A DNA stretch of 64,000 nt from CBDCVO01 sp965223085. GTDB lineage: Bacteria > Pseudomonadota > Gammaproteobacteria > Ga0077536. The stretch is taken from assembly GCA_965223085.1 (NCBI GenBank), contig OZ244981.1, positions 3,224,001 to 3,288,000 on the forward strand. The letters are read 5' to 3'. Each line of letters starts with the position of its first letter. Positions within the stretch are counted from its first letter, which is position 1. Under the pieces are notes generated by a model. The model was not told where the DNA came from, searched no databases, and saw nothing but the letters and a program-made list of their open reading frames with translations. Below, in pieces: positions 1 through 9,334 of this stretch. Both the position numbers and the translations under genes were made by a program.

Positions 1-1
1 T

Positions 2-379
2 CAGTTAAGCATGGAAACGATAAAGCACATGTCGCCCGTGTCTCGATTGGCATGGCGATGGGTGTTTGTTAATGAGAAAGCTTGGTCGGAACTTAAGGAC
101 CATGCACGTTACGAGATCGCCCGCTATGAAACCTTGGCGATGGACCCGATTTCGGGGTTCAAGGAGTTGTTCGCGGCGATCGGGTTGCCTTGGGCTGCAG
201 AAACCGAAGCGTTTTTGGGCCGCAGTACCGGCACCGACGATAAGAACTATTATTCGGTTGTGCGCGACAGCGCACGCGCGGCCAATAGTTGGCGGGACAG
301 TCTGGCGCGTAAAGATCAAGCGGATATCGAGGACGTCATACGGCGCTCCGAGCTTTGCGGCGTCCTTGGGGTTGCTTGA
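2..379 (+). CDS. Sulfotransferase, C-terminal part (cut by window edge)
   Basis: The frame is open to the first bases of the window, so the 5' part lies outside. The visible roughly 125 residues look like the C-terminal third of a PAPS-dependent sulfotransferase: a segment RYETLAMDP followed by FKELFAAIGLPW matches the usual 'RYEDL..dP....LF..LGL' 3'-phosphate-binding region, and a late Ser/Trp-rich stretch (NSWRDSL) matches the family's C-terminal helix. The PAPS-binding loop is not visible. It is the first gene of the plus-strand polysaccharide run and ends 11 bases before the next gene, so it probably sulfates the same polymer or a precursor. An internal ATG at 11 exists but is unlikely to be the true start. 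Confidence 0.7.
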   Translation, partial: QLSMETIKHMSPVSRLAWRWVFVNEKAWSELKDHARYEIARYETLAMDPISGFKELFAAIGLPWAAETEAFLGRSTGTDDKNYYSVVRDSARAANSWRDSLARKDQADIEDVIRRSELCGVLGVA

Positions 380-390
380 GTGCTTAGCTG

Positions 391-1593
391 ATGTCGCCGT
401 CGACGACTGTGGTGTTCGGCTTGATGATTGGTGCGGCAGTTTTCTGGCGTGACCGACGAGAATACATTAAGTCGTTTCGCGAGCCAGTTTTGGCTACGCC
501 GGTGGTGATTTTCGAGAGCGATGATTGGAGTCCTGGACCACCAAGTCACGCCGAAGCCTTAGACGAGATCAGTGCTATACTAAGTGAATTCACTGATCAA
601 AACGGTGAGCACCCGAAGTTTGCGATCGGGGTGTGTTTAGCGATCGTGGATGCTCAGATCTACCGCGAAAGTGGCACATACGAAAGAATCGAATTCTCCC
701 ATTCCTGCGCACGAGCTGTTGCTCGGTCGCTAAAGCACGGCGTTACTGCTGGCACGTTTACATTGCAGTTACATGGGCGGGAGCACTATTGGCCCGCAAC
801 ATTAATGGCACGGGCACGGAACGACGAGGCAGTGCGAACGTGGCTAGAATCCGAGACCTTAGTGGCCACCGAAGGACTGCCATCTGAGATACAGAGTCGT
901 TGGACAGATGCGACGTCCCTGCCGAGCAGCGATCATCCGGATGCCGTTGTGGAGGAGGCGGTTTGCGAAGAATTCGCCTGTTATGAAGTGGCATTTAAAC
1001 AGCGGGCCTGCGTTTACGTGCCGCCAACTTTTCTGTGGACGGCAGCCGTCGAAAAAACACTTGCAGCCTGCGGCTGCGAGTGCATCGTCACGCCTGGCAA
1101 GCGATTTGTGGGTCGCGACGAGAGCGGCGCGCTGATATCCGATCATGAATACTATTGGAACGGTCGGCGCCTCGAGCAGGGCTTGGTAAGCTTAGTGCGG
1201 GACATTTACTACGAGCCCGCCCTCGGCCATAAGGTAGCGGACACCATCGCGCGAATTCTTCACCAGGTAGATCTGGGTCGACCGGCGTTGCTTGAAACAC
1301 ATCGCTTTAATTTTTTAGAAAACCAGCAACAACGGTGCAAGAGTTTAACGGAACTAAAGCAATTGCTAACGCTAATTACTGAGCAGCTGCCAACAGTTGC
1401 GTACCCAGCGACACAGCAATTGAGCGATGCGTATCGTAACCCGACACAAGCTGCGTTGACTTTTGAGCGTAGTTTTACGCGGCGGGCACGGGTCGTCTGG
1501 CGGCGTTTGTGGTCGCAAAAACGCGTTCGTAAGAACCTGAGTGCCGGGGTGGCTGCGATCCTCTTAAGCTCATGTTTAACTATCGTGCTGTGA
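391..1593 (+). CDS. Divergent polysaccharide-deacetylase-like protein
   Basis: This is a 400-residue protein with a short hydrophobic N-terminal segment (VVFGLMIGAAVFW) and a second one at the extreme C-terminus, so it is probably membrane-attached. After the N-terminus it carries VVIFESDDWSPGPP, in which the acidic pair resembles motif 1 of the NodB/CE4 deacetylase fold, and later LQLHGREHYWP, a His-rich motif like the zinc-binding HxxxH of that fold. Similarity to classical CE4 enzymes is weak and the usual TFDDG is absent. It lies between the sulfotransferase and a GT4 gene, 4 bases before the latter. A role in deacetylating or binding the polymer is inference; the family assignment is tentative. 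Confidence 0.55.
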   Translation: MSPSTTVVFGLMIGAAVFWRDRREYIKSFREPVLATPVVIFESDDWSPGPPSHAEALDEISAILSEFTDQNGEHPKFAIGVCLAIVDAQIYRESGTYERIEFSHSCARAVARSLKHGVTAGTFTLQLHGREHYWPATLMARARNDEAVRTWLESETLVATEGLPSEIQSRWTDATSLPSSDHPDAVVEEAVCEEFACYEVAFKQRACVYVPPTFLWTAAVEKTLAACGCECIVTPGKRFVGRDESGALISDHEYYWNGRRLEQGLVSLVRDIYYEPALGHKVADTIARILHQVDLGRPALLETHRFNFLENQQQRCKSLTELKQLLTLITEQLPTVAYPATQQLSDAYRNPTQAALTFERSFTRRARVVWRRLWSQKRVRKNLSAGVAAILLSSCLTIVL

Positions 1594-1597
1594 ATTT

Positions 1598-2761
1598 ATG
1601 TCACCGGAACGAAAACCGAAATTGTTGGTCCTAACGGAATTACTCCTACCGACGAAAGGCGGTACCGCGGTGTGGTTTGATGAGGTCTATCGTCGCATTG
1701 GCGATCGCAGTACACACATTATCGCGCGCGCGGTACCGGATGCCGCTGCACACGATCGCGAGCACACCAATACGGTGCATCGGGTGACGATCGGCGATGC
1801 CGATCCAGCGTGGCGACGTTACCTTGCTTTTCTGCGCCCCGCGCTAAACCTTGCGTGGCGGAATAATTTCGACGCTATCCATGCGGGGCGCGTGTTACCG
1901 GAGGGTCTCGTTGCCGTTATCGTCGGGCGCTTGTTTCGGCGTCCTGTTGTTATCTACGCACATGGTGAAGAGATTACGAATTGGCGTAAATCTCCACGTC
2001 GTCGCAAAGCCATGCTAAGTGCCTACAAGTGTGCCGATCGTGTGATCGCTAACAGTGATTTTACCCGTCGGCAGCTCGAGGACTTAGGTGTCCATCGGGA
2101 GCGCATCACCATAGTATATCCGGGTGTTAATCTCGAGCGTTTCAACCAAGATCACGAGTTTGCTGATCTACGCACAGACCTCGGCCTCGAAGACAACGCC
2201 AAACTTCTTTTATCGGTTGGTCGGTTAAGCGCTCGTAAAGGATTCGATCAACTCATAAAAGCAATTGCAACGCTTTCGGACAAAGGGCTAGATGTACATT
2301 ACGCCGCGATCGGAATTGGTGAAGAACGTGAGCGACTGCAGCAGTTGGTCGAAACTTGCAAAATAGGTGATCGGGTTCACTTTTTAGGTCATGTCGCCAT
2401 GGAAGATTTGCCACGATGGTATAATGCCAGCGACGTATTCGCGATGCCAAATCGAGAAATTAAGGGTGACACAGAGGGATTCGGCATGGTTTTTGTAGAG
2501 GCTGCAGCGTGTGGCAAGCCCGCGATCGCGGGTGATGCTGGCGGTACTGGTGATGCGGTCGTGGATGGCATAACAGGGCTGCGCGTCGACGGCTCCGATC
2601 TGAACTGCGTTACCAGGGCGATCGAGAAGCTATTGGTGGACGAAGCATTTGCGGCTCGACTCGGCGAGCAGGCTGCTGTACGCGCACATAGTGAATTTGG
2701 TTGGGACGAAGTTGCGAGAAAAACCTTGAAATTAACCGACGTCGCGTTGATGGGCAGATAG
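1598..2761 (+). CDS. Glycosyltransferase family 4
   Basis: This 387-residue protein has the two-Rossmann GT-B fold of GT4 enzymes. The N-terminal half has the acceptor domain (LPTKGGTAVWFDEVYRRI, then VVIYAHGEEI). The C-terminal half begins at LLSVGRLSARKGFDQLI, the typical donor-domain opening, and continues to EGFGMVFVEAAACGKPAI, the E-x7-E sugar-nucleotide motif. It should transfer a sugar from a nucleotide donor to a lipid-linked intermediate on the cytoplasmic side of the inner membrane. The donor and linkage cannot be told from sequence. It starts 4 bases after the preceding gene, without a clear ribosome-binding site, consistent with operon coupling. Confidence 0.88.
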   Translation: MSPERKPKLLVLTELLLPTKGGTAVWFDEVYRRIGDRSTHIIARAVPDAAAHDREHTNTVHRVTIGDADPAWRRYLAFLRPALNLAWRNNFDAIHAGRVLPEGLVAVIVGRLFRRPVVIYAHGEEITNWRKSPRRRKAMLSAYKCADRVIANSDFTRRQLEDLGVHRERITIVYPGVNLERFNQDHEFADLRTDLGLEDNAKLLLSVGRLSARKGFDQLIKAIATLSDKGLDVHYAAIGIGEERERLQQLVETCKIGDRVHFLGHVAMEDLPRWYNASDVFAMPNREIKGDTEGFGMVFVEAAACGKPAIAGDAGGTGDAVVDGITGLRVDGSDLNCVTRAIEKLLVDEAFAARLGEQAAVRAHSEFGWDEVARKTLKLTDVALMGR

Positions 2762-2769
2762 GAGGACGG

Positions 2770-3375
2770 ATGATGACATTACGCAACCCGGACTATATTA
2801 GTCTACGTTTTGCGCTAATCATGTCGTGCGTATTCGGTTTCTTTTCTTGCGATGTTCTCGCGGTCGGGTGTTTGGATTTTACCGCGCAAGATGTAGCCGC
2901 GATGCCAAGCTACTGTCAGGCTCGATGTAGCGTTCCAAAGGATCATCCGTTGAATATAAACTGGAAACGAAAGATGGGTCAGAAAAACTGGATTCATTTG
3001 CATCACTACTGTTTTGCGATTGGATTCACGAACCGTTTAACTAAAACCCATGATAAAAGACAAAGACAATTTCTGATGGAACGCATAAGAGCAAATTTTG
3101 GTTACGTACTGCAACGTTGGCCAAAAAAGTTTCGCCTGCTTCCAGAGGCTCATCTACGTTTTGCTCGGGCGCAGGAAAGCGGCGGCGATATGGTTGGTGC
3201 TGCCAAGAACTATCAGGCTGCAATAAATGCCCAACCGCGTCGCGCGGCAGGGTATGCGGCGTTTAGTGATTTCTTGAGACGTAGTGGCGACGCAAACGGT
3301 GCAAATGAAATATTGCAGCAGGGTTTGCGTATAAACCCGAATTCAAAGGCGCTTCGTGCGCGGGCAGGGAATTAG
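2770..3375 (+). CDS. Secreted TPR-repeat protein
   Basis: A strong GGAGGA lies just before the ATG at 2770, which I prefer over an in-frame TTG at 2701 that would overlap the glycosyltransferase. The product is about 201 residues. It has a signal peptide (FALIMSCVFGFFSCDVLA), a Cys-containing segment (PSYCQARCSVP) and a C-terminal pair of tetratricopeptide-like helices (EAHLRFARAQESGGDMVGAA, then AGYAAFSDFLRRSGDANGA). TPR proteins in polysaccharide loci often act as periplasmic scaffolds for export or modification machinery, which is inferred here. No enzyme motif is visible. Confidence 0.65.
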   Translation: MMTLRNPDYISLRFALIMSCVFGFFSCDVLAVGCLDFTAQDVAAMPSYCQARCSVPKDHPLNINWKRKMGQKNWIHLHHYCFAIGFTNRLTKTHDKRQRQFLMERIRANFGYVLQRWPKKFRLLPEAHLRFARAQESGGDMVGAAKNYQAAINAQPRRAAGYAAFSDFLRRSGDANGANEILQQGLRINPNSKALRARAGN

Positions 3376-3457
3376 GCGATAACGCAACGCATCACCCGAC
3401 TTTTCGCACCCATAACTTGCGCCAGGCTTGTGTTAATCATAAGCATCGCACCCAGCT

Positions 3458-4267
3458 ATGCAGCCGGTTGTTGACCCGATATCTAAACGCCTTCTCGGAA
3501 ACGGCGCGAATAACGGCCACGGCGCCCTTGCTTTGTGCTATCACGGCATTGCTGCTAATCGCCACGAGATAGATTCCCCCTATACGGTGTTGTCTTCTGC
3601 TCTAGCGGCACAAATGCAGTTATTGCACGATTTAGGATTCCGGGCGCAAAGTGCGGATGATATCGATCAAAACAAGGCATCGAACAGAACGATAATTCTT
3701 ACTTTCGACGATGGTTATTACGATAACTACGCATTGGCTTTACCAATATTGGAGCGTTTCGGATATACGGCAACTTTTTTTGTCGTCGCGGCGGCGGTTT
3801 CAAACCGCACCCCTCAGCCTCAGCTATGTTTGCGCGGTAAGCTCACAATGACCGATCAACAGCTACGTGATCTCCGAGATCGAGGAATGACTGTCGGCGC
3901 ACACGGTTGCGCTCACCGACGTCTAACGTCACTTAGCGATCATGAATTGAGCACGGAACTTGGCGGTTCTAAAGCGAAGCTCGAAGGGATTGTCGAACAA
4001 GCAGTGGAATTATTTGCCTATCCTTTTGGTGATCACGACGATCGGGTTGTTGAGGCGACGCGCGGGGCTGGTTTCGATAAGGCGTTTACTACCGCACCTC
4101 ATTGGCTCAAGCGATCGCCGGACCGATTACGGCTTGGTCGGGTGACGATAATGGCCAACGACAGCTTGTCACGCTTTGCACGCAAACTTGCCTTTGGAGA
4201 CACGCGAGTCGGATGGCCTGTTGTGGCGCGCTACGCGATAAAGAAAACGCTGGGGAAATTGAAGTAA
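3458..4267 (+). CDS. Polysaccharide deacetylase (NodB/CE4)
   Basis: This 269-residue CE4-type deacetylase opens with LCYHGIA. It has motif 1 ILTFDDGYYDNY at about residues 81-92 (catalytic and metal Asp), motif 2 VGAHGCAHRRL (metal His pair) and a later motif LFAYPFGDHDDR. No signal peptide is visible, so it probably acts in the cytoplasm on a lipid-linked or nucleotide-linked N-acetyl sugar. Such genes are common in exosortase-type exopolysaccharide loci. It is a paralogue of the next gene, which shares the same motif layout, so the pair looks like a tandem duplication or two enzymes for different residues. Confidence 0.88.
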   Translation: MQPVVDPISKRLLGNGANNGHGALALCYHGIAANRHEIDSPYTVLSSALAAQMQLLHDLGFRAQSADDIDQNKASNRTIILTFDDGYYDNYALALPILERFGYTATFFVVAAAVSNRTPQPQLCLRGKLTMTDQQLRDLRDRGMTVGAHGCAHRRLTSLSDHELSTELGGSKAKLEGIVEQAVELFAYPFGDHDDRVVEATRGAGFDKAFTTAPHWLKRSPDRLRLGRVTIMANDSLSRFARKLAFGDTRVGWPVVARYAIKKTLGKLK

Positions 4268-4422
4268 ATTAGTAAAGCGCCAGCGATTTACCTGCTGCGA
4301 CACATCCCCGCGGATGGAGGCACGGTGTTGCCGCGCTCCGTGGTGACGGTTTTTCAAGTGAACACATGACGCGATGTTAAGAATAGTAGTGCGCCGGCAA
4401 TTTACCGCCCGCCGTTAAAATT

Positions 4423-5241
4423 GTGGATCCGCTCACGAAGATGTTGTGGGTCCGGAGTCGTACCGAGCTCCAGGGCGCCACCGTTATTCTGACATATCAT
4501 AGCGTGGTGGCGACGTTAGCAGACATCGATTCGAAATATACGGTATCTCGCGATCAGTTAAGATCACATGTGGACTGCTTTATCGCTGCTGGTTGGAAGC
4601 CCACTGCGCTTTCCGATGCACTTGCTGCGGCGAGCAATGAACGACGATTCGTCGTGACGTTTGACGACGGATATCTTGACAACTACAGCGTCGCACTCCC
4701 GGTGCTTCAAGAATATAAGATCCGGGCTGCGTTTTTCTTGGTTGCGGATGCGCTCGGTCGCGGAAATACCAGCATATTTGACGGCTTAGGCAAGCGCGCG
4801 TTTATGGCGCCCGAACATGTGCGCGAGCTGATGGCAGATGGAATGACGGTGGGTAGCCACGGAAAGACTCATAAAAGACTAACCGAGCTTCATGCAGATG
4901 AACTCGGAGGAGAACTGGCATTGTCGCGAATTATGTTAGAAGAGCAACTTGGGGTGCGCTTGGAGCACTTTGCTTATCCGTTTGGATCCGTCGATGAGCA
5001 AGCTCGGGAGGCAGTTGCCGCAGCGGGTTATCGGTGGGCGTTCACCACGCGTCCTACTTATTGGCACACGATCGCAGATCCCTTTAGGATTGGCCGTATC
5101 ACCGTTTGCTGTGACGACACACCTGCTATGTTGTGGAGAAAGTTGTTATTGCAAGAACCAGACGGAAAATTCGTCGACGTTTGTGGTTATTTCGTGCGCC
5201 GGTTTAAACGCAAATTTATCCGCGCAAAGAATGCGGCATGA
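4423..5241 (+). CDS. Polysaccharide deacetylase (NodB/CE4), paralogue
   Basis: This 272-residue CE4 protein starts at a GTG (4423). Motifs match the preceding gene one for one: ILTYHSVV near the start, VTFDDGYLDNY for motif 1, VGSHGKTHKRL for motif 2 and HFAYPFGSVDEQ for the later motif. All the Asp and His positions expected for metal binding are present, so it should be active. It lacks an obvious signal peptide. A gap of 155 bases separates it from its paralogue; I see no promoter that I would defend in that gap. The C-terminus is strongly basic (RRFKRKFIRAKNAA), which could favour membrane contact. Confidence 0.86.
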   Translation: MDPLTKMLWVRSRTELQGATVILTYHSVVATLADIDSKYTVSRDQLRSHVDCFIAAGWKPTALSDALAAASNERRFVVTFDDGYLDNYSVALPVLQEYKIRAAFFLVADALGRGNTSIFDGLGKRAFMAPEHVRELMADGMTVGSHGKTHKRLTELHADELGGELALSRIMLEEQLGVRLEHFAYPFGSVDEQAREAVAAAGYRWAFTTRPTYWHTIADPFRIGRITVCCDDTPAMLWRKLLLQEPDGKFVDVCGYFVRRFKRKFIRAKNAA

Positions 5242-5472
5242 GCTGCGCATGGGCTAGCTCGGGCATTGAACGAGGAGCGCGGATACTCGCGAAGAGCTAC
5301 GTCTGGGCGCCGTGTCGGAACCCCGAAGCATCGCTGTAGCTACGCTGGGGGTGAAGTAAGAGTCCAGGCGAAGTCGATCGATCTGGCGCCGCGTTAGCCT
5401 TTGCATTTTCCGATGCGCTACCATCGAACAATGAAAAATCCGGTTACATCAATCAAGTGGTACAAGCGCAGC

Positions 5473-5491
5473 GAGCGCCTCGTGCAATATC
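5473..5491 (+). repeat. 19-base dispersed repeat, copy 1
   Basis: GAGCGCCTCGTGCAATATC here matches 34076-34094 exactly in the same orientation. It lies 14 bases before the ATG of the GT2 gene at 5505, overlapping the space where a leader would be. The rest of the 263-base gap from 5242 holds no gene I can support. Confidence 0.6.
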
Positions 5492-5504
5492 CGGGCTAGG
5501 AGCT

Positions 5505-6434
5505 ATGACGACGACCATTGCCATCTGCACTTACAATCGAGCGGCAAATTTACCCCCATTGGTGCACGGCGTGCGCGAGCAAATCGTGGACACGGATTTC
5601 GACATTCTAGTTGTGGATAACAATAGTACCGACGATACACCTAAGGTTTGCCGGCGTTTGGCTGCTGAGCCGGGCGCGCCGTTGAAATATGTTTTCGAGC
5701 CAGAGCAAGGTATCATTTATGCTCGCAACCGCGCCATCTCAGAGACACTAACTCAAGACTATTTGGTTTTTATCGATGACGATGAAATGCCTCGTGCTGG
5801 TCTGGTTGCATCTGCCGTCAACGCACTGCGCGATGAAGGCGCCCATTGCGTCGGTGGGCGAATTACGGTTGTATTACCGGGCGGACGGCCGCCGTGGTTC
5901 TCAGATGAGCTTTTCGGATTCCTCGGACAGCTCGATAATGGTACTGAACCCCTGTGGGTATGTGACAAGAGTACACCGGTGTGGTCTGGTAATGTCGCGT
6001 ATCGTACCGAGATATTTCGTGCCGATGATACGTTGCGATTTGACCAACGCTATAATCGCGCAGGTCACGGGGTCGGGGGTGGGTCGGATGCGATCATGTT
6101 TTGGCGTCTGTTAGAAGAGCAGCATCCGATACGATATCGGCCGGATATGGTCGTAGAACATCACGTGGAACCTTGGCGTTTGAAACGTCGTTATTTCGTA
6201 CATCTACATCATCGTAATGGTTATCGACATGGACGATTTCGAGCTGAGAAAGCCGATAAAGAGTGGTTCGGTGCGCCCCTGTTCCTATATCGTCAAGGTG
6301 CGCAGCAAGCTATGAGGGCTTTGCAGTCACTTGTGCTAAACCGTGACGATATGGTTCGCACCGCCATGAATGCGGCATACACACTAGGTGATCTGCGCGG
6401 TCGGATCGCCCGCTACAGAATGCGTTTCCAGTAG
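5505..6434 (+). CDS. Glycosyltransferase family 2
   Basis: I choose the ATG at 5505, preceded by AGGAGC, over an upstream GTG at 5457 that would add 16 residues unlike a GT2 start. The 309-residue product begins TTTIAICTYNRAANLPPL, the usual GT-A nucleotide-binding opening. It has VVDNNSTDDT (first Asp motif) and FIDDDEMP as the metal-binding DxD. No transmembrane segments are seen, so it is cytoplasmic or peripheral. The C-terminal part is rich in His and Arg (VEHHVEPWRLKRRYFVHLHH). It should add one sugar to the growing repeat unit. Donor and acceptor are unknown. Confidence 0.88.
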   Translation: MTTTIAICTYNRAANLPPLVHGVREQIVDTDFDILVVDNNSTDDTPKVCRRLAAEPGAPLKYVFEPEQGIIYARNRAISETLTQDYLVFIDDDEMPRAGLVASAVNALRDEGAHCVGGRITVVLPGGRPPWFSDELFGFLGQLDNGTEPLWVCDKSTPVWSGNVAYRTEIFRADDTLRFDQRYNRAGHGVGGGSDAIMFWRLLEEQHPIRYRPDMVVEHHVEPWRLKRRYFVHLHHRNGYRHGRFRAEKADKEWFGAPLFLYRQGAQQAMRALQSLVLNRDDMVRTAMNAAYTLGDLRGRIARYRMRFQ

Positions 6435-6467
6435 CGTTGTGTAGCTTGGCGAGTAGAAATCTGTAAC

Positions 6468-7448
6468 GTGCCTAGGCCGCTTACTATAGACGTTCTGATC
6501 TGCACACATAATCGTGCCCAACTACTGCACCGCACGATCAAATACCTAAATGCAGCTGAACGACCTTCCGAGACCGCGATCACCTTGGTCGTGGCCGCGA
6601 ACGCTTGCACGGATGGCACGGAAGCGGCTCTCACCGCTTATCAAGCGCAGGAAAGGGGCCAGGATTTATTGCCGTTACACTGGCATTCTGTGCCGACGCC
6701 CGGTAAGTCTAATGCGCTCAATGCGGTTATCCCAAAACTTAGTGCAGAGCTCATCGCGTTTGTTGACGATGACCACCGGGTGGATGACGGCTATCTCGTT
6801 GCGGTTGCAAAAGCCGCCCGCGATCACCCTAATGCGATGTTGTTGTGTGGACGCATCTATCCTGACTGGGATGGTCGCGAGCCTGGCTGGGTCCATGATC
6901 GCGGTCCTTATCGGATCTATCCGTTACCGATCCCGAGATTTGATTTGGGAGAGCGCGTGATCGACGGGCCAACGGGTGCGACACCCGGGGGTGGTAATTT
7001 GGTCGTGCGTCGAGAAGCATTCGCCAGGGCCGGCGAGTTTTCCCCTGATCTTGGGCCGATTGGGCACAATTTGGGAGGTGCGGAAGATATCGAATGGGTG
7101 CAACGTGCACGTCAAATGGGTGAACACTTGGTTTATGTGCCTAGCATCGTGCAACACCATTATGTTGAATTGGAGCGCTTGAAACTCGGCTATCTAATGC
7201 ACAAAGCCTATGAACGGACGATGTCCACGCTGCGGCTCAATAGTACCATTACGCCGGATGATCGTTTGCCGCTGTATATGTTGCGCAAGGTGCTCGAATA
7301 TGGGCTAAAAGCACTGTTTAGTCTCGGTACCGATCGGCGTCGTTTTTATCTGGTACGTTTCGCCGCGGCCTTGGGCGAAGTACGGGGGTTTTTCCGGCGT
7401 CGGGTCGAGGCGAGCCGCGGCATTTCGCGCGGCCGGGAAACGAAGTAG
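6468..7448 (+). CDS. Glycosyltransferase family 2
   Basis: This 326-residue GT2 protein starts at a GTG (6468) 33 bases after the previous gene. It opens with TIDVLICTHNRAQLLHRTI, then LVVAANACTDGT, and has AFVDDDHRVDDGYL as the metal-binding acidic motif. GATPGGGNLVVRREAF and GGAEDIEWVQRA fit the acceptor-side loop and catalytic ED pair of this family. Its resemblance to the preceding GT2 gene, including the His-rich VQHHYVELERLKLGYLMHKA, suggests the two are paralogues. It is cytoplasmic and presumably adds a sugar to the same lipid-linked oligosaccharide. Confidence 0.87.
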   Translation: MPRPLTIDVLICTHNRAQLLHRTIKYLNAAERPSETAITLVVAANACTDGTEAALTAYQAQERGQDLLPLHWHSVPTPGKSNALNAVIPKLSAELIAFVDDDHRVDDGYLVAVAKAARDHPNAMLLCGRIYPDWDGREPGWVHDRGPYRIYPLPIPRFDLGERVIDGPTGATPGGGNLVVRREAFARAGEFSPDLGPIGHNLGGAEDIEWVQRARQMGEHLVYVPSIVQHHYVELERLKLGYLMHKAYERTMSTLRLNSTITPDDRLPLYMLRKVLEYGLKALFSLGTDRRRFYLVRFAAALGEVRGFFRRRVEASRGISRGRETK

Positions 7449-7459
7449 ATGTTACGCTG

Positions 7460-8398
7460 ATGCGACTGTCGAATCTGCACAAGTTATTCGACGCCGATAT
7501 TCGGACGAAAAATATCACGGCGCTGCGCTTGGCGATGCGAGAGCTTTGGTGGTCTTGCCGGCGTCCGCCAGCAGCGCCTCCAGTTTTTGTCGTTGGCTGT
7601 TCACGTTCCGGTACGACGGTAACCTATGAGACCTTGGCTGCATCGCCGCAATTGACCTCACTTGGTTTTGAAATCCCACAGTTTTGGAACGGCTTTGTTG
7701 GTCCTCACAATAATCACTGGCATTCTGAAGCTGCAGGCGCTGAAGACGCGCGACCCGAATTTCGCAAGCGCTTTTTACAGTACTGTTTCGCACGCCTCGG
7801 TACCGGGCGTGTACTCGACAAAACTTGCATAAACGTTCTGCGTGTACCTTTTCTAGCGAGCTTATTTCCCGACGCATCATTTGTTTACATTTATCGCGAC
7901 GGTCGCGACAACATTTCTTCCATGATCGATGGGTGGCGTGATGGTCGTTTTGCTTTGACGCAGTTTTTAGGGGCTTTCCCCCAACCCGTGGCAATAGAAA
8001 ACGGCGAGTTCGACCAATGGCACTTCTTTTTGCCTCCGGCGTGGCGTGACTATAATCGCGCCACACTAGCACGAGCCTGTGCGCATCAATGGATCAGCGC
8101 GAACTCGCTCGCGCTGGAGGGTGCGGCGATGGTCGATCCGGAGCGCTGGATATCGATTCGCTATGAGGATTTATTCGATCGACCCGTAGAACTATTTCGC
8201 GACGTCTATGCCAAACTCGATCTCGAATTCAGCCAAGAAATCGAACGTCGCTGCCGCACTTTAGACAACAAACCAACGAGCATCGTTACCGGACCACCGG
8301 CACGCTCAAAATGGAAAGATCGTAATCCAGTGGCCGTCGACAGTGTTCTGAGCGTGATCGCGCCACTGATGGCGGAACTTCAATATACGATGGATTAG
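7460..8398 (+). CDS. Sulfotransferase family protein
   Basis: This 312-residue protein carries the PAPS 5'-phosphosulfate-binding loop near its start (VFVVGCSRSGTTVTYETL) and a 3'-phosphate-binding segment FVYIYRDGRDNISSMIDGW, in which Arg and Ser are the expected contacts. ISIRYEDLFDRPVELF closes the domain. It should transfer sulfate from PAPS to a hydroxyl, most likely of the sugar polymer or its lipid-linked precursor. It sits between two GT2 genes, so sulfation is probably part of repeat-unit assembly. It is the second sulfotransferase of the locus. No membrane anchor is visible. Confidence 0.87.
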   Translation: MRLSNLHKLFDADIRTKNITALRLAMRELWWSCRRPPAAPPVFVVGCSRSGTTVTYETLAASPQLTSLGFEIPQFWNGFVGPHNNHWHSEAAGAEDARPEFRKRFLQYCFARLGTGRVLDKTCINVLRVPFLASLFPDASFVYIYRDGRDNISSMIDGWRDGRFALTQFLGAFPQPVAIENGEFDQWHFFLPPAWRDYNRATLARACAHQWISANSLALEGAAMVDPERWISIRYEDLFDRPVELFRDVYAKLDLEFSQEIERRCRTLDNKPTSIVTGPPARSKWKDRNPVAVDSVLSVIAPLMAELQYTMD

Positions 8399-8408
8399 CG
8401 CATCGGTG

Positions 8409-9293
8409 ATGACCAAGATCAGTACCGTGATACCCGCTTTCAACGCTGAGAATTTTGTCGCGAAAGCTGTTGAAAGTGCGCTGGAACAAGGTGTTGCTGG
8501 ACATGAGCTGATTGTGGTCGACGACGGTAGTTCGGACGCGACGGCCAGCTTCGCGGCGCGCTACGGTGATCCGGTTCGCGTTGTATCGCAACCCAATCGG
8601 GGCTTGTCGGCGGCACGCAACCGGGGAATATTGGAAGCGCAAGGTGCATACGTCGGCTTTCTCGACGCCGATGACTATTGGCTGCCCGGCAAACTGCAGG
8701 CGCAGCTCGCGTTATTTGACGCGGATCCGGAGCTCGGTTTCGTGTCGTGCGAGGCGCGCCTAGAGGATGAATCCGGTAATGTTCGTGGTGAATGGCGCTT
8801 GGAGTTGGGCGAAGGAGATTTGCTAGAGGGTTTGTTCAAACATAACGGTGTCGTGCCGGCGAGCGGCAGCGGCGTTGTTGTGCGCCGAGATCTTTTTGCT
8901 GTCGTCGGTCTTTTCGATACGGCGCTAAGTTCTCTGGAAGATGTCGATATGTGGATGCGACTCGCGAGCGCCAGCCGTTTTGCCTGCGTGACTAAGATCA
9001 TGGCAGTGATCCTGAAGCACGAAAATTCGATGAGCAGTAATCACGACAGAATGCTCGCCAACGCTCGCGTCGTCATGGAAAAGAATCGATGCCTCCTTAC
9101 CGCTCCGGCGCAGCGAAGCGTATGGCGCTCTGGGTACGGCGGCATGTTAACCGATTACGCGAAATGGGCGTATCGGCGAGGTCAGTCGAAAACGGCGATA
9201 CGTTTGCTAATGGAAGCTGCGACGACATCTACTTCCACGTGGAAGACGGTTGCCGGCATTGGACTAGATATGCTGCGTTCTAGGTCCCTGTAA
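8409..9293 (+). CDS. Glycosyltransferase family 2
   Basis: Adjacent GTG (8406) and ATG (8409) codons could both start this gene; I give the ATG. The product has about 294 residues and a canonical GT2 opening (ISTVIPAFNAENFVAKAV), LIVVDDGSSDATASFAA, NRGLSAARNRGI and the metal motif GFLDADDYWLPGKL. SLEDVDMWMRLA contains the catalytic acidic residue region. It is cytoplasmic with no membrane helices. It lies 10 bases after the sulfotransferase gene, consistent with one transcript, and should contribute one sugar to the repeat unit. Confidence 0.88.
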   Translation: MTKISTVIPAFNAENFVAKAVESALEQGVAGHELIVVDDGSSDATASFAARYGDPVRVVSQPNRGLSAARNRGILEAQGAYVGFLDADDYWLPGKLQAQLALFDADPELGFVSCEARLEDESGNVRGEWRLELGEGDLLEGLFKHNGVVPASGSGVVVRRDLFAVVGLFDTALSSLEDVDMWMRLASASRFACVTKIMAVILKHENSMSSNHDRMLANARVVMEKNRCLLTAPAQRSVWRSGYGGMLTDYAKWAYRRGQSKTAIRLLMEAATTSTSTWKTVAGIGLDMLRSRSL

Positions 9294-9334
9294 AGCCAAA
9301 TAGTGTAATAACGAACTTTAAAGTTTAATTAGCA

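Noticed and set aside
7515..8072. A 185-codon minus-strand frame opposite the sulfotransferase
   Set aside because: The sulfotransferase has a clear PAPS loop in the plus frame; the antisense product is basic and featureless.
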